A stretch of DNA of 64,000 bases from Cercophora sp. LCS_1 (taxonomy: Eukaryota > Ascomycota > Sordariomycetes > Sordariales > Lasiosphaeriaceae): positions 220,036 through 284,035 of the forward strand of contig JAPZLL010000046.1 in assembly GCA_036250225.1 (NCBI GenBank), in the 5' to 3' direction. A program made the position numbers and the translations under genes. The notes beneath the pieces are model-generated. The model was not told where the DNA came from and did no database searches. It was given only the letters and a program-made list of their open reading frames with translations. Below, one piece after another: positions 20,671 through 32,065 of the stretch (position 1 is its first letter; each line of letters opens with the position of its first letter).

Positions 20671-22863
20671 ATGACAAGCAAAATCTTCAAGGCGTGCCCG
20701 CTCAAGAGCGAAGACGGTGTGGTGGCCATCCGCCTCCTTCGTCTCGGTCCATCGACGGACCCCTTCCAACCTGTCGCAGGGAGTCTGTATTCGACAACGC
20801 TGGACGCAGCCGCCGGGACGTACTGCGCGCTATCGTACTGCTGGGGGGACTCGACCACAAACTGGTCGATGTTTCTTGAAGCTGAGTCCGGAGACGACAA
20901 GGTCTGGGACCAAGTGCCCATCACACGAAACCTCGGGGACGCCTTGGCCGACATACGGAATTATGACACGACTCAGGAACGCACTGTCTGGGTCGACGCT
21001 CTCTGCATCAATCAGGCCGACAATGCCGAGAAGGCGGCGCAGATGCGCCATATGTTCGCCATCTACCAGCACGCCAATGGTGTTGTCGCCCACCTCGGCC
21101 GCGATGCCCGAGGACTGGAGCCTGCTGTTGCCCACGTCGACTACCTGCGCAGGCACACCCCGCGGCCCAACGCCCAGAATACGGGACAAACCGTCGTGTG
21201 GCACCCAAAGAAAGGCGTGTTGCGCCGCCAGGCCGCGCTGCGGGGCACACCGGGCTGCGAGACCCTCTTCGTGACCACGGCCACCCTCCCCGCGACGTTT
21301 CCATGTGCTGATCCCCAGGCGCCCCGGGCGCGCCCCCGCTGGCGAGACGAGCTCGCGTCACTTCATGAGATTGGTTCCTCCTGGGCCATATTCTTCTCAC
21401 TCCCTTGGTTTAGCCGCGCCTGGACAACTTTGGAGTTTGCTGCATCCCACAACGTTACCCTGCAGGTCGGTAGGGAGGTTGTCGTCTTCACTCGGCACGA
21501 CTTGGTCCTTCTGGTCAACTCGTGCAACCCACCGCGCCGCGCGGTTCCCACCGGCACGAGAACAAGACCGACTCGTGCCGTCATTCGGGATCATATCTAT
21601 CCCTGTGCCGGTTATTCGAAATTGACCTGGATGCTCAACCTCAACGACGAAAGGCCTTCCAGCATCGGAGGAGTCCTCGCGAACTTCACCGCCGAGGGTT
21701 GGGAGGGATCTATCAAGGCTAGTGACTCGCGGGATCGGCTGTGGGCAATGTTGGGCCTGGCTAGAGCCTCTGACAGCACCAGCCCGCTGCTCCAGCCCGA
21801 CTATGGCCTTGACGACAAGGAAGTTTACCTCCGCTTCAGCCGGCACATCGCCTTGACTGAGGGCATGGTCAATCTGCTGCGAGTCGCGCCTCACATCTCG
21901 CCGCACATGCCATCGTGGGCCCTCGGCGACGGGAGCATGTTGACGCCCGGCCAGCGTCTCACCCACCCGCAGGCCATCCTCCCCAGAACGGCCATCTCGG
22001 GACACCTGGCCGAAGGGAAACCCACCTTTAGGGCCGATGGAACCCAAATCTGCGTGCCTGCAGTGCTGGCTGATCAGATCGAGTGGGTTTCGCCGCTTCG
22101 ACCGGTGGGCCTTGACTTCAAGGCCGAGGGTTCGCTTCACGAAATTGTGACACTCCTCTCCCCGCTTCTGAGAGCCACTCGGGAGGCCGTGACCTCCTCC
22201 CCTGGCAGCTTTTTTGAGTTCCCCCCTGAAACGGAGTGGAGAGCCACCGTTGACTTTCTACGTGGTGTCACGTTTCACTGCGACCCGAGCAGCGAGTACA
22301 ACCCGGCCACCGGTATCGCTCGATACGACAGCAAATGGGACACGTACCTCGGCCCGTACGTTACCAGCGCGAGGCTCGCCATCGATATCACGGCCTCTAA
22401 GGGAACGGCGCAGGAGAGGAGTTACAAGGAACTCGAAGACTCGCCGTTTTTCATCACTGTTCGCGAACACGGGTGGCCCGCCGACCTGGTTGGACGCAGT
22501 GGCCGCGTCCCTCCGAAAGCGCGCGGCAAGGAGATATCGTTGACCGATGCTCGCAAGGATTGTGGAAGCAGCTTGTTGCAGCGGTTGCAGTTCTTCGGGG
22601 AGGTCTTGTGGTGGTACTATGGGCGCTCTCTCGAGGGCTGGCAGTTTCGCAAGGTTGGGAGAGGTGAGAAGGGATACCTTTGTAACTTGGATCCTCGGGC
22701 CCGGGTTGGGGACTACCTTGCGCTGATGGAGTCGAGCACCACCGTGATTCTTCGGAGGAATGGCGATGGGACATTCAAGATTGTGGGACATGCCTATGTT
22801 CATCGGCTGCAGGAAGGAGTGAAAATCTTTGGACAGACTGTCGAGAATATTTGGATCTCGTGA
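20671..22863 (+). CDS. HET-domain protein 2
   Basis: Single exon, 730 aa from the ATG at 20671. The open frame extends seven codons further upstream without an ATG. HET motifs are YCALSYCWGD (~50) and TVWVDALCINQADNAEKAAQ (~105), followed by MFAIYQHANGVVAHLGRDA. A middle block SLPWFSRAWTTLEFA and a later ASDSRDRLWAMLGLA fit the long-HET architecture. The C-terminal YLALMESSTTVILRRNGDGT is the usual conserved tail, also seen in neighbour HET 1 as a VCIIPPGTTPFVLR equivalent. Predicted role: vegetative incompatibility or another self/non-self response. No extra effector domain is visible. Confidence 0.9.
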   Translation: MTSKIFKACPLKSEDGVVAIRLLRLGPSTDPFQPVAGSLYSTTLDAAAGTYCALSYCWGDSTTNWSMFLEAESGDDKVWDQVPITRNLGDALADIRNYDTTQERTVWVDALCINQADNAEKAAQMRHMFAIYQHANGVVAHLGRDARGLEPAVAHVDYLRRHTPRPNAQNTGQTVVWHPKKGVLRRQAALRGTPGCETLFVTTATLPATFPCADPQAPRARPRWRDELASLHEIGSSWAIFFSLPWFSRAWTTLEFAASHNVTLQVGREVVVFTRHDLVLLVNSCNPPRRAVPTGTRTRPTRAVIRDHIYPCAGYSKLTWMLNLNDERPSSIGGVLANFTAEGWEGSIKASDSRDRLWAMLGLARASDSTSPLLQPDYGLDDKEVYLRFSRHIALTEGMVNLLRVAPHISPHMPSWALGDGSMLTPGQRLTHPQAILPRTAISGHLAEGKPTFRADGTQICVPAVLADQIEWVSPLRPVGLDFKAEGSLHEIVTLLSPLLRATREAVTSSPGSFFEFPPETEWRATVDFLRGVTFHCDPSSEYNPATGIARYDSKWDTYLGPYVTSARLAIDITASKGTAQERSYKELEDSPFFITVREHGWPADLVGRSGRVPPKARGKEISLTDARKDCGSSLLQRLQFFGEVLWWYYGRSLEGWQFRKVGRGEKGYLCNLDPRARVGDYLALMESSTTVILRRNGDGTFKIVGHAYVHRLQEGVKIFGQTVENIWIS

Positions 22864-23033
22864 TGGACTTCAGTTGGGTAGGCATCAAGGTATGAGCAAG
22901 GTATGAGACAGCTACAAGGATATTATGGTTACTAGATTGTCAATGACGTTGATTGAAAGAAGCAGTGTTTTAGCAATAACGAATACAAGCTTTTCGTCTC
23001 CAACACTTATGTACACCACAGAAAGAACGCAAC

Positions 23034-23847
23034 TTAAGCTGGAGCGGCTGTCGCTCTCGGCCACACGGTGAAGTAGACGGTGGTGGCGGGGAGATCATCG
23101 ACTGGGCCTTGGTCCCCTTCCCCCATCCAGTCCTCAAAGACGGTGCACACCGAGTCGTAGCAGGTCCAGTCGCTATCGCAGTCATTTTCGGTTTGGCATC
23201 GGTCGCCTGTGACAGGAGTTAGCATCGCTCTACTAGGTACCTATCGTGGGGCAGTTCCACTCACCAAGACAATGGCCGTCCCACGTGCAAGCACCAGCGC
23301 CGCCCTGGTCACCTTCCCACTCGCCCTCATCACCCTCGCCGGGGTAGTTCTCCGGCGGAACGATGATGGGGCCGCCCGAGTTGCCACCTCCACCTCCGCC
23401 TCCACCCCAGGATCCTCCACCACCACCGCCACCACCACCTCTACCACCACCATTACCACCACCCCAAGAGCCTCCTCCACCGCCTCCCCCGCCGCCTCCG
23501 CGTCCAGGGCTACCACCACCACGTCCACCTCCAGAACCACCGCCCCCTCCAAAACCACCGCCGCCACCTCCCCCACGTCCTCCTCCACCCCCACCACGAC
23601 CACCCCCAGAACCACCACCCCCTCCAAAACCACCGCCACCTCCACCACCACGGCCGCCTCCTCCTCCACCGCCTCTCCCACCACCACCACCACCACCACC
23701 ACCACCACCTCCACCCCTACCGCCGCCACCACCGCCCCTCTGACGAGCAACAAGCTCCGCCTCAGGGGCAGCTTCACTGACAGCAACAACAGCAGCGTGG
23801 CATTGCAAGCCCAGGGCGAGCGCCGAAAGAAGAGCCGTCACCTTCAT
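23034..23847 (-). CDS. Secreted glycine-rich protein with C-terminal six-cysteine module
   Basis: Exons 23847-23265 and 23206-23034 are joined by a 58-bp intron (GTGAGT donor, GCTAAC branch, ACAG acceptor); 756 nt give 251 aa. Residues 1-19 (MKVTALLSALALGLQCHA) form a signal peptide. About 125 residues of GGGGGRGGGG-like repeat follow, with GFGGGGGSGGGRGG units. The tail has six Cys spaced C-x5-C-x4-C-x5-C-x5-C-x4-C, from CTWDGHC to CYDSVC, resembling a small disulfide-knotted fold. The reverse strand shows only an artefactual polyproline frame. Likely cell-wall or extracellular; effector-like but unassigned. The frame is also open upstream to an ATG at 23910; 23847 is preferred because it places the signal peptide first. 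Confidence 0.7.
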
Positions 23848-25301
23848 CCTGGTTCCTGCAAGAACACCCAAATGCAACAACGATGGAGTCTTGGCAGGCA
23901 AAGATCCCACAGTTACCCTTCAGGAAGAGACCGAAGTCTCTTTTTATACAGCCAAGAAGCGGGAGCGGTCTTCCATGCTGCGCTGCCGCAGTGCTTGCTC
24001 CGAACCGCAGTGCCGAGATTGAGCCCGTCGCTTGCTTGGGTCGCTTACGCGGTCTTTTATATGTATAGACCACATTCAAGCCACCTGTGAGAGTTCGATT
24101 GTGGGGATGGCCCAATCCGTGTGATGGGCGCGACACCCGGTTGGTGCGATCCATCTTGCAGGGCTGTTTTATCCAGCGGGGAATGCAAATTTTTTTCGTA
24201 CAGGTGGGATATGACCTGACAGCGATATGTCGATCCCATGAAGGGTTGTGCGAAACAGGGACGTAATACCCGGACACCAGCCCCGGGACACTCAATCGGG
24301 ATGTATGCGATGTGTGTGGCCTTGGAACAAACATGCTCATCGGAATGATAGCCGAGAACCTGGGGTAAATATGCGCAACAAGCTTTTTTTTTGATAGGGC
24401 GATTAATATCGGCCGCGGGTGACGGTTTCATCCGGAGAATATTAGGCTTTGGCCGATGTAACGAGTCATTGGTGAACGCATGCTTATTTTGTTGTGCCTG
24501 GCAGGAGAAAGTGTGCGTGGGTTGAAGATGTCAGGGAAACGTCAACTGCGCAGGTGATTGTTGTGGTGTGTTCTTTCCATGCCTTTTCAGAGTCTGAAAG
24601 GGCATTGGCTCTGCTTCCGCGCCTCTTCCCAATGACTTGATAGAAGGCTTGAAAGCCTGTGTAGATACAGTTCCTACGCGCGGGCCAACATGCGGGACAC
24701 ATAGACGAATTGAAAAAGGAATGGAGAGTTGTAGAAGACAAACCAGCAATCATGATGTCTTATTATTATCTTTCTATGAAACAAACAACGGACAACGCCA
24801 AGCTGCTTCATTATGAATAGTTCTTTTTTGAGATTCTATGTATCAGCCGTTCTTATATAAATGACATTCAAGCAGTCCTAGTGCTCGAATGAGCCCTTGG
24901 GGTTCGAAAAACCGCGATAGTGCTTCGGCTACCTCTGGACGAACACATGGAGCGGGCAATCGTGGCGGACCCTCATTCTTTGTACTAGGTAGTCGACTTT
25001 ATCTGCATCAGCCAGTCGAACAACATTGAGAAAAGACGTCCAGGTATTGTGCATCGCATCGCATGGGGGCAACATTCAAGATGCCCGCAAAGTTGTCACC
25101 TGGCGGAATGGACGTCGCGAGCGTCGGGAAACCACATTACATGAAGCTGAAGCTGAAGCTGAACTTTGGATTATTGGCAAGAGCAATCAACATGCACGAG
25201 TTTGTGCTTTTTGTCACGCGGATGGGGGTTTCAGCTTGCATCCACGGCCTGACGCCTGCATGGAAGGAGCGGGTTCAGCACCTGCAGGCAGACATTTTGC
25301 A
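23848..25301. other. Intergenic
   Basis: About 1.45 kb without a supported gene. Codon use and frame lengths look non-coding on both strands. It includes the promoter of the glycine-rich gene. Confidence 0.5.
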
Positions 25302-27430
25302 ATGCAATCCTCCTCTCGCTCTCCAACAGCATCGCAAATAGTCTCAAAAAAAGAGAAGAAGCAGATGGGCACTTTCTCGGCAGTGAATACTGCCGATAAT
25401 GTATCCGCTACGTCTGTCTCAGAACCGCGGCAAGATGTCCCTCAACCGCCGTCCGCAGCCTTCTTCGCACAGCTCAAGCCATGGATCGACGAATGCGGGT
25501 CCCGACACGGCCCTTGCCCAATGCTGAGTGCTGATCCGCACTCACTACCAACTCGAGTGCTGAAGATCATATCCCAAGAGGATGGATCCCTCCATGTCAA
25601 ACTCCACGAGGGCAACGGCGAAAAAGTTCGATACACAACACTGAGCCACTGCTGGGGCAGGTACCGTCCACTAGTCACGACCAAGGCAAACCTGAGCACC
25701 CATTTGCAGGGCATCAGATGGTGCGACCTCCTCAAAACGTTCCAGGACGCCATCGCCATTACACACGGCTTCAACGTCCAGTACCTCTGGATCGACTCGC
25801 TTTGCATCGTCCAAGACGACGACGAAGACTGGAAGCGGGAGTCCGCACGATGAGGGATATGTACCGCCTCAGCCACCTTACTATTGCCGCCGCTCAAGGC
25901 CGAGATTCCCAACGCGGCCTTTTCCTCCCCAATCGTCTCTCCGTCGACCGTACAGAGATTACATGCATTCGCGACACTCTTCTAACCAACGATAGCCCCT
26001 CGCCACTTGCATCCCGCGCCTGGATCCTCCAGGAACGTCTCCTCTCCCCGCGCGTTTTGTACTTCTGCGGCGACGAAGTCGTCATGGAAGTCGTCATGGA
26101 GTGTTCGAATCACACGCGCTGCCAATGCTCTGGAATCGACGCATCCTCTCCCTCACCGCCAGACTGGCTCGATAACCTCGGCGTCGACACACACAAGGAA
26201 AAGACGTACGAAACGCTTCGTCATCGGTTCATGGAGACGGTGCTCTCAATGTATGGATGTCGCATGCGTCAGGTCACACAGCTCTTTAGTCAGTCGTCTC
26301 AACAGCCGACGAGTGAATGGGATCTTGCGCCGAGATTACCGTTTGAGGTATCAAACAAGAGTTTGGAGCTGTGGGATGAGATTCTGCATCATTACTGTCG
26401 CCGGAAGATTACACGGCTGAGGGACCGGGTGATTGGTCTCACGGGGATCGCAGGGGCGTTTGGGAGTACTGGTGCCTATGGACACTATTATTCCGGACTG
26501 TGGGAGGTTTGGTTCGTGCACATGCTGCTTTGGTGTGTTGACGTCGAGGGGGCTACTGACGATCTGATTCCGGAGCCGCGGCCGGATGAGGATCCACCGC
26601 TTTTACCTTCGTGGTCGTGGGCCAAGATACGCGGCTCGTGGCTATATCGAAGGCCGGTGATTACGATTTCGCAACAGATCTTGGCGAGGCGGACTCTTGG
26701 GGAGTTGCTTTTTGCTGTTCCGGAACGCTTCGGAGCGGTGGGAAAGGGGGTTGTTACGATTGAGGGCTGGCTTGTGACGGCTGAAGTTCGCTATGATGCG
26801 CTGCCTGGGGGGTTGACCTACGCCGAGAGGTTCAGGCGACAACGGATTACCCTCGTCAAGGAGGGCGAAGAGGAACCAGCGATGATGCAAAAGGACTGTC
26901 TTGGATGATGGACTGGAACAAGTCAAGCCGGGATACCGGGCGCAGCTGCTTGCCATCCACGTTGATCACTGTGGAGATCCCCGGCAGTTAGCTGGTCATG
27001 GAATTTTTCACCTCCGCGGTGCGATCCGCGGAGTGGTTCTGAGGGCTGTGGAGGGCAAGGCGGACCTGTTTACTCGCGTCGGGGTATTCTCCAGTCCGGT
27101 CGATTGGTTCGCAGGTTTGGGGCTAAGGAGGGTCAAGATTTGCTGAATGCTCCGTGGTAAAGGTGTGCCGACGTTTGTCCGGCTGGATGATTCCGATCCC
27201 GAGACGGACAACGGGCCGAAGTGGGGCGATTCCCCGGCTGTGGGGTCCATCTTTTTGGGCTTCCGGTTGGCGAGGTTGCCGGGGGGGCTATCCTGAGATA
27301 AGGTCTTGTGGTCGAGGCTATCAGTGCACTACTCTATACACGCCGGGTCAGTGCCATCTTCCCTATCGTTGGAGAAGATGCTGTTGCCGCGATCGCATTG
27401 TTGCGATCAGCGCGGCGTTGGTGACACGGG
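25302..27430 (+). pseudogene. HET-domain gene 3, frameshifted
   Basis: The frame from ATG 25302 encodes a HET start: a 'GPCPML' region, YTTLSHCWGRYRPLVTTKAN and QYLWIDSLCIVQDDDEDWKR. It stops at 25851-25853 directly after RESAR. The family pattern continues at once in the next frame (MRDMYRLSHLTIAAAQGRDS, then SRAWILQERLLSPRVLYFCG) as if one base were missing. A second break near 26900 shifts the frame to LEQVKPGYRAQLLAIHVDHC. A stop at 27144 and further shifts precede a last HET-like tail near 27305-27425. No intron could explain a one-base offset. Either a real pseudogene or base errors in the assembly; several independent breaks favour decay. Confidence 0.6.
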
Positions 27431-27562
27431 GTCATATGACCGTGACGTCATCTCGGGTATCAAGTGGCGATCTCTCCCACCTTTCAACCCAAGTCCAACT
27501 TCACCTTTTCTGACAATCGTGCAAACAAAGGTTTTGTATCCAGCTCGGCAATCATCGCCAAA

Positions 27563-27877
27563 ATGCCATTCAGCTTTTCGTTCTCGAGCTCCTTCTCTGC
27601 CGTCGCCGTCAGCACCAGCACCAGCAGCAACGGCAACGGAGTGACACAAAAGGGCTGGGCCTACAAGCACGAGTCGTACTCGAACAATCACGGCTCTGGG
27701 GTTCGCACGACCAAGCAGAAGCTGGGCGAGGCCCCGGTTACCGAGACAAAGGTGTTTGATGCCCAGGGACGACCACTGGTTACCGATGGGAGTTCAAGAC
27801 GGTCGAGGAATCCGAGTCCTGGGAGAATCATCAGTATTGAGGATGTCACAGATGAGGAGACAGGGGAGCGGCGCTAG
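27563..27877 (+). CDS. Small hypothetical protein
   Basis: A 104-aa open frame from the ATG at 27563, which has a CCAAA context. Ser-rich N-terminus, then VTQKGWAYKHESYSNNHGSG and TETKVFDAQGRPLV, a clean globular-looking central block, and an acidic end EDVTDEETGERR. No signal peptide or membrane helix. I do not recognise a family, but the biased composition and good start context suggest a real gene. It lies directly after the broken HET gene. Confidence 0.5.
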   Translation: MPFSFSFSSSFSAVAVSTSTSSNGNGVTQKGWAYKHESYSNNHGSGVRTTKQKLGEAPVTETKVFDAQGRPLVTDGSSRRSRNPSPGRIISIEDVTDEETGERR

Positions 27878-28270
27878 CACATAAGTTGGAGTGTCAAGTT
27901 AAGGAGGGACTCGAGCGGGAGATATCGACGGATGATGCAGTGGATAGCTGTTTATTGGGTAACCGAGAGGATATAGAGATAGCTCATCAAAGCCTTTGCT
28001 CTACCCTTACGTTACTTGTTATTGCGATTGTTGTCGTTGCGATGGATCGGTATGTGTTTTTGGAAATACCCGGACTTATTCGGGGATATTCAGATGATGA
28101 TCTGGGATACATAATTGCCAGAAGGACACTGAGTCCACACCATTGCCAACAACAAAGCGCCATTATAAAGTGCGCAACTGACTGTAAGTCAACAGCTTCC
28201 CAGAGAAATGCTGGTAGAAAGAAGAGTGCCCAGCTAATTCTGATACGTCCAGATCCCCCACCGCAACACC
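27878..28270. other. Intergenic
   Basis: About 390 bp. A possible 5'-UTR intron (GTAAGT near 28183, CCAG near 28252) precedes the next small gene. Confidence 0.35.
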
Positions 28271-28590
28271 ATGACGACCAGAATTCTCCGCTCGGACTGG
28301 GTTGAGACCGTCATTCGCCGGTATGAACAAGACTACATGGCCAACGTCCCCTCCCTGTCTGATACTTGATCCACGCCACAGAGTGGAACAAGAACATTGT
28401 CATTGAAATCCCCATCAAGATTGACGCGCGTATTGTCCGTGGAGCCCTCATCGGCGCCTACTTCGCAAGACGCTGTGAAAACGATCCGACGTACGAAGAC
28501 AACTTTATCAAGATCCGAGTGCACCTTCCACGTTTTTCCGTGGTCAGGAACGGTGTTCCCCCGCAACCCGACGACGACTGGCTAGACTGA
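28271..28590 (+). CDS. Possible small hypothetical protein (splicing unresolved)
   Basis: The ATG at 28271 opens MTTRILRSDWVETVIRR, and a good-looking C-terminal exon from about 28380 reads EWNKNIVIEIPIKIDARIVR onward to PDDDWLD and a stop at 28590. A GTATGA donor at 28320 and a CACAG acceptor at 28380 lie in the right places, but that pair does not keep the frame, so the exon join is unsure: a different donor/acceptor or a one-base lesion is needed. The C-terminal exon has protein-like composition. No family recognised. Confidence 0.35.
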
Positions 28591-29829
28591 GCTAAGCTGG
28601 GTGTGTTGGTAACCGCGTCCAAGCCTTGGAATCTCAAGCACCATCTACAGTGGCGGCGAATGCGAGACGAGACGGGCAAGTTCTCGGGGAGTGGTAACAA
28701 GGGTAGGCACATAGGTAGCATTGCCTCTACATAAACTCGGAGATATGAAAACGACCATCTGCCCTGTGATGCGCATGTGACATCGCCAAGACTAACTGCC
28801 CAAGACATGGCTGTTGACTGGCGTGTTGCAACCCCCAAAGCCGAGACGAACGCCGATACAGCTCATGGTGGTGAGGGAGATCAGGCTTCATGGGAATTGC
28901 TCGCTGGGCCCACCATGGGAAAGCCTTGGTGCAACACTGCAAACAAGGAGACGAATTGGTGACCGGCCTGTCCACTGTGACTTTTTATCCCGGACCCAAG
29001 TCTTAGCAGCTACCTATTATGTCGATAATTGTGGAGAGCAGGATGAATAATTCTGCGCCGAGTCTTGGAGACGGAAAGACTGGATGGTGACACAGAGCGT
29101 GACGAGCCGTCTTGGTACGCGGCCCGATCACCAATCACCCCCCCATCGCAATCGCTGTTTCTAATCATAGCACGTGCCTCGCTCCCATCCTGTTGCAGTG
29201 CCTACGAACGAATGATACCCCGCGACGGAGCCGCGTCGCACGAAGGATGGAATGGCGCGCGCCAAGACTCATTTCCAAGGCGTTGCAACGGCGCGCGGCG
29301 GTTGGCAGTGATCGTCATTGCCGGCTCCACCGTTCGCACCTCCCCAGCTGAGAGCTCTGGAAGCTGACAGGAGGAACCAAGCCCCTCCAAGACGCTATTT
29401 CTCGGGCAGCGCCGGGCAGCACCGGGCAGCAGCGGGTCGGCCAACCGGTGCCTGGCAGACGATTCCCGGAGTAGCAAGTGCTAAGAGATGGGCTTGGCGC
29501 CTCAACGCGCAAACGGCAATTATCGACCGCAAACCAAGAGTACGACATCGGCGACGGTCTCGGACCCCCTCCGGGAAAGGCAGGAGCAAAACAACGACGG
29601 ACGGGATGCATGCAGACTCGGTGATAACGCCACGAACCTGGGGAAATGGAACGCAGCACGTCAGCGTGACGTGCCGGCGACCCGGGACGCAACGTCGGCG
29701 ATCCTCACGACGTTGTGCGACCCGACGAATACAAATACCACGCGACACTGTGCTGATCTTGCGACCCTCTCCCCCCTAGCCAGGTCGACTTGCCTCTCGC
29801 CGTCCAGCCCCTCCACCTCCTCCATCGCC
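28591..29829. other. Intergenic with short GC-rich tandem repeat
   Basis: About 1.24 kb upstream of the LVIVD gene. A short tandem repeat of CCGGGCAGC-type units (three copies) lies at about 29403-29435. No protein-like frame. Confidence 0.5.
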
Positions 29830-31435
29830 ATGAAGTTCAACGTCATCGCCACGGCGGCCCTCGGGGCGTCCACCGTCTCTGCTTCCGCCAGCGCCGAGGC
29901 GGCCAGCAAGATGGAGCAGGTCATGGAGATCAAGGTCAAGCAGTGGGAGGATGCGCGCGCCCGCGGCCTCTTTGGCGGCTCCCTGCTCTACCCCAAGATC
30001 AAGAAGTCGACGCCCTGCGTCAAGGGCAAGGCCGGCGAGTACCAGTGCTCCAAGGTCGATCTCCACGGGTTCCTGTCCCACGAGGTGAGCTTGGTTCAAC
30101 GCTACCAGTCGAACGTGCCAAAATTAATGGGTAGTAGGACCTCGGCTCCCAAACCAAGGCCGGCAACGACGTCTGGGGGTGGACTTCTGCCACCGGGCGC
30201 GAGTTCGGCATTGTTGGCGAGACTGACGGAGTTGGCTTCGTCGAAATCAATAACGACGGCACCCTGGACTACATCGGCCGTCTCGATACAGCCACGACAC
30301 CTACGTCGTGGAGAGACATCAAGGTTATCGGAAACCACGCCTACATTGGCGCCGAGTCCCAGGACCACGGTCTCCAGATCTTTGATCTCAGGAAGCTCCT
30401 TGACGTCAAGCCTTGGTGGAACCGTAAGTAGACACAGTCCCAGCCCCGTATCCGACGCCAACACCGTCTAGCCTTCTTCTGGAAGCCCAAGGTCTTCGAC
30501 AAGGTTAAGGACCTCACGGCCCACTTCACCGGCTTCGGCGCCTCGCACAACATTGTCGCGCACGCCGCCACCAACATGATCTACGCCGTCGGCGGCCGCT
30601 CCGGCGCCAACGCCCGCAACACCACCTGCGCCGGTGGCCTGTTCGCGGTCGACGTCTCCAACCCGGCCAAGCCCTTCTCCCCGGGATGCATTCCCCAGGA
30701 CGGCTACGTCCACGACGCGCAGTGCGTTATCTACAAGGGACCCAGCAAGAAGTACAACGGCCGCGAGATATGCTACAGCTACAACGAGGACACCCTCTCC
30801 GTCCTCGACGTCACCGACAAGAAGAGCCCCGTCGTGGTCTCCCGTACGCCCTACGTCGGCAACGCGTACTCCCACCAGGGATGGCTCATTGACAACTCCA
30901 ACACCTACCTCCTCCTCGATGATGAGCTCGATGAGATGAACAAGGTCGGCCCTGCTGCCAACGGCCACACCACCACCTACATCTTCAACATTGCCAACCT
31001 TGAGGCTCCCATCAACACTGGTCTCTGGCAATCTCCCGCAAAGTCCATTGACCACAACCAATACGTGAGTTTCCCGCTTTAGCAGTGACAATGTTTAACT
31101 GACGTGCCCAGGTCGTCAACGGTCTGTCATACCAGGCCAACTACGGCTCCGGTCTCCGCATCGTCGATGTCTCCAGCATTCCCCGCGACCCCACCGGCAG
31201 CAGTGTCAAGGAGGTCGGCTTCTTTGACTGCCACCCCGAGGATGGTATGTTTTGTTGTCTTCTCCACAATTATGACCATCACTAATACTATGCCACAGAC
31301 GATGTCAACGGCGTCGTTGAATTCCTCGGCACTTGGTCCGTCTACCCTTACTTCAAGTCGGGCTACATCCTCCTCAACTCCATTGAGCGTGGTATCTACT
31401 CGCTCAAGTACAATGGTCCCAGGGCCAAGTACTAG
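29830..31435 (+). CDS. Secreted LVIVD-repeat / choice-of-anchor-B family beta-propeller protein
   Basis: Five exons: 29830-30084, 30138-30423, 30472-31064, 31112-31244 and 31299-31435. They total 1404 nt and give 467 aa; introns are 47-54 bp with clean GT-AG borders. Residues 1-19 (MKFNVIATAALGASTVSASA) form a signal peptide. The body contains propeller-blade repeats such as GLQIFDLRKLL, GLFAVDVSNPA, TLSVLDVTDKK, GLRIVDVSSIPR and GIYSLKYNGP, the LVIVD pattern. The family is common in secreted fungal proteins, sometimes labelled 'regulatory P domain-containing'. It has no known catalytic residues, so a binding role outside the cell is likely. Confidence 0.85.
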
Positions 31436-32065
31436 ATGTGCGTTTTTCCATGATGTTTTGGGTATGGAGTAATTAGCATGGTTGGAGTTAGTCTTCCGAT
31501 GCATATATTTGCCCGTCTTTGGCGGTTTTGGATTCGTTGATACTTTTTTGTTGTGTGTGATTGAACGTTACTTGATGCTAACCAGGACCATCACCCCGGA
31601 GCCAAGGTCCTGGCTTGGCGTTCCAGGCGAAAGGACATTGTGCAAAAGTCCGCAATTATTTTTGCGAGATACTTCGAGCCCCCAAAACTGACCGGCATAC
31701 AACTCGATAGAACTGCCCACAGGGACTGGACAGTCGACACGCTAACCAACCGCGTATTTGGAAGCGCTTCTTGACCGTCTATAAGAACCGTGCAGCACAG
31801 GTTACGCAGCCCGCGTTATACATGTTACACAGGACCAAAAATCTAACGACATATATGGGTTGTAATATCCGGGGACCTTGACCGGCAGGTTGGTAACGTC
31901 GTGTGGGGACCGGGCTTGGTTATTGCGGGTGAATGGGGCCGTGCCGGTACGTTGGGTTACCGGTCAGAAAGGGATCGATACTAGTATTTGCTAGGGTACT
32001 TAACAGGCGCCCTCCTCTCATTTTACGTCAGGGGTGGCAGGTTGGTGGTGCTGCACAGACTGACG
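31436..32065. other. Intergenic
   Basis: About 630 bp. Contains a weak tRNA-like stretch on the minus strand near 31690-31755 that does not fold well. No gene supported. Confidence 0.5.

Noticed and set aside
23363..23743. Long polyproline plus-strand frame
   Set aside because: It is the exact antisense of the glycine-rich coding repeat and has no start context, signal or flanking exons.
31690..31755. Minus-strand tRNA-like stretch (GCGGTTGGTTAGCGTG)
   Set aside because: Only the D-arm is tRNA-like; the acceptor and T stems do not pair.
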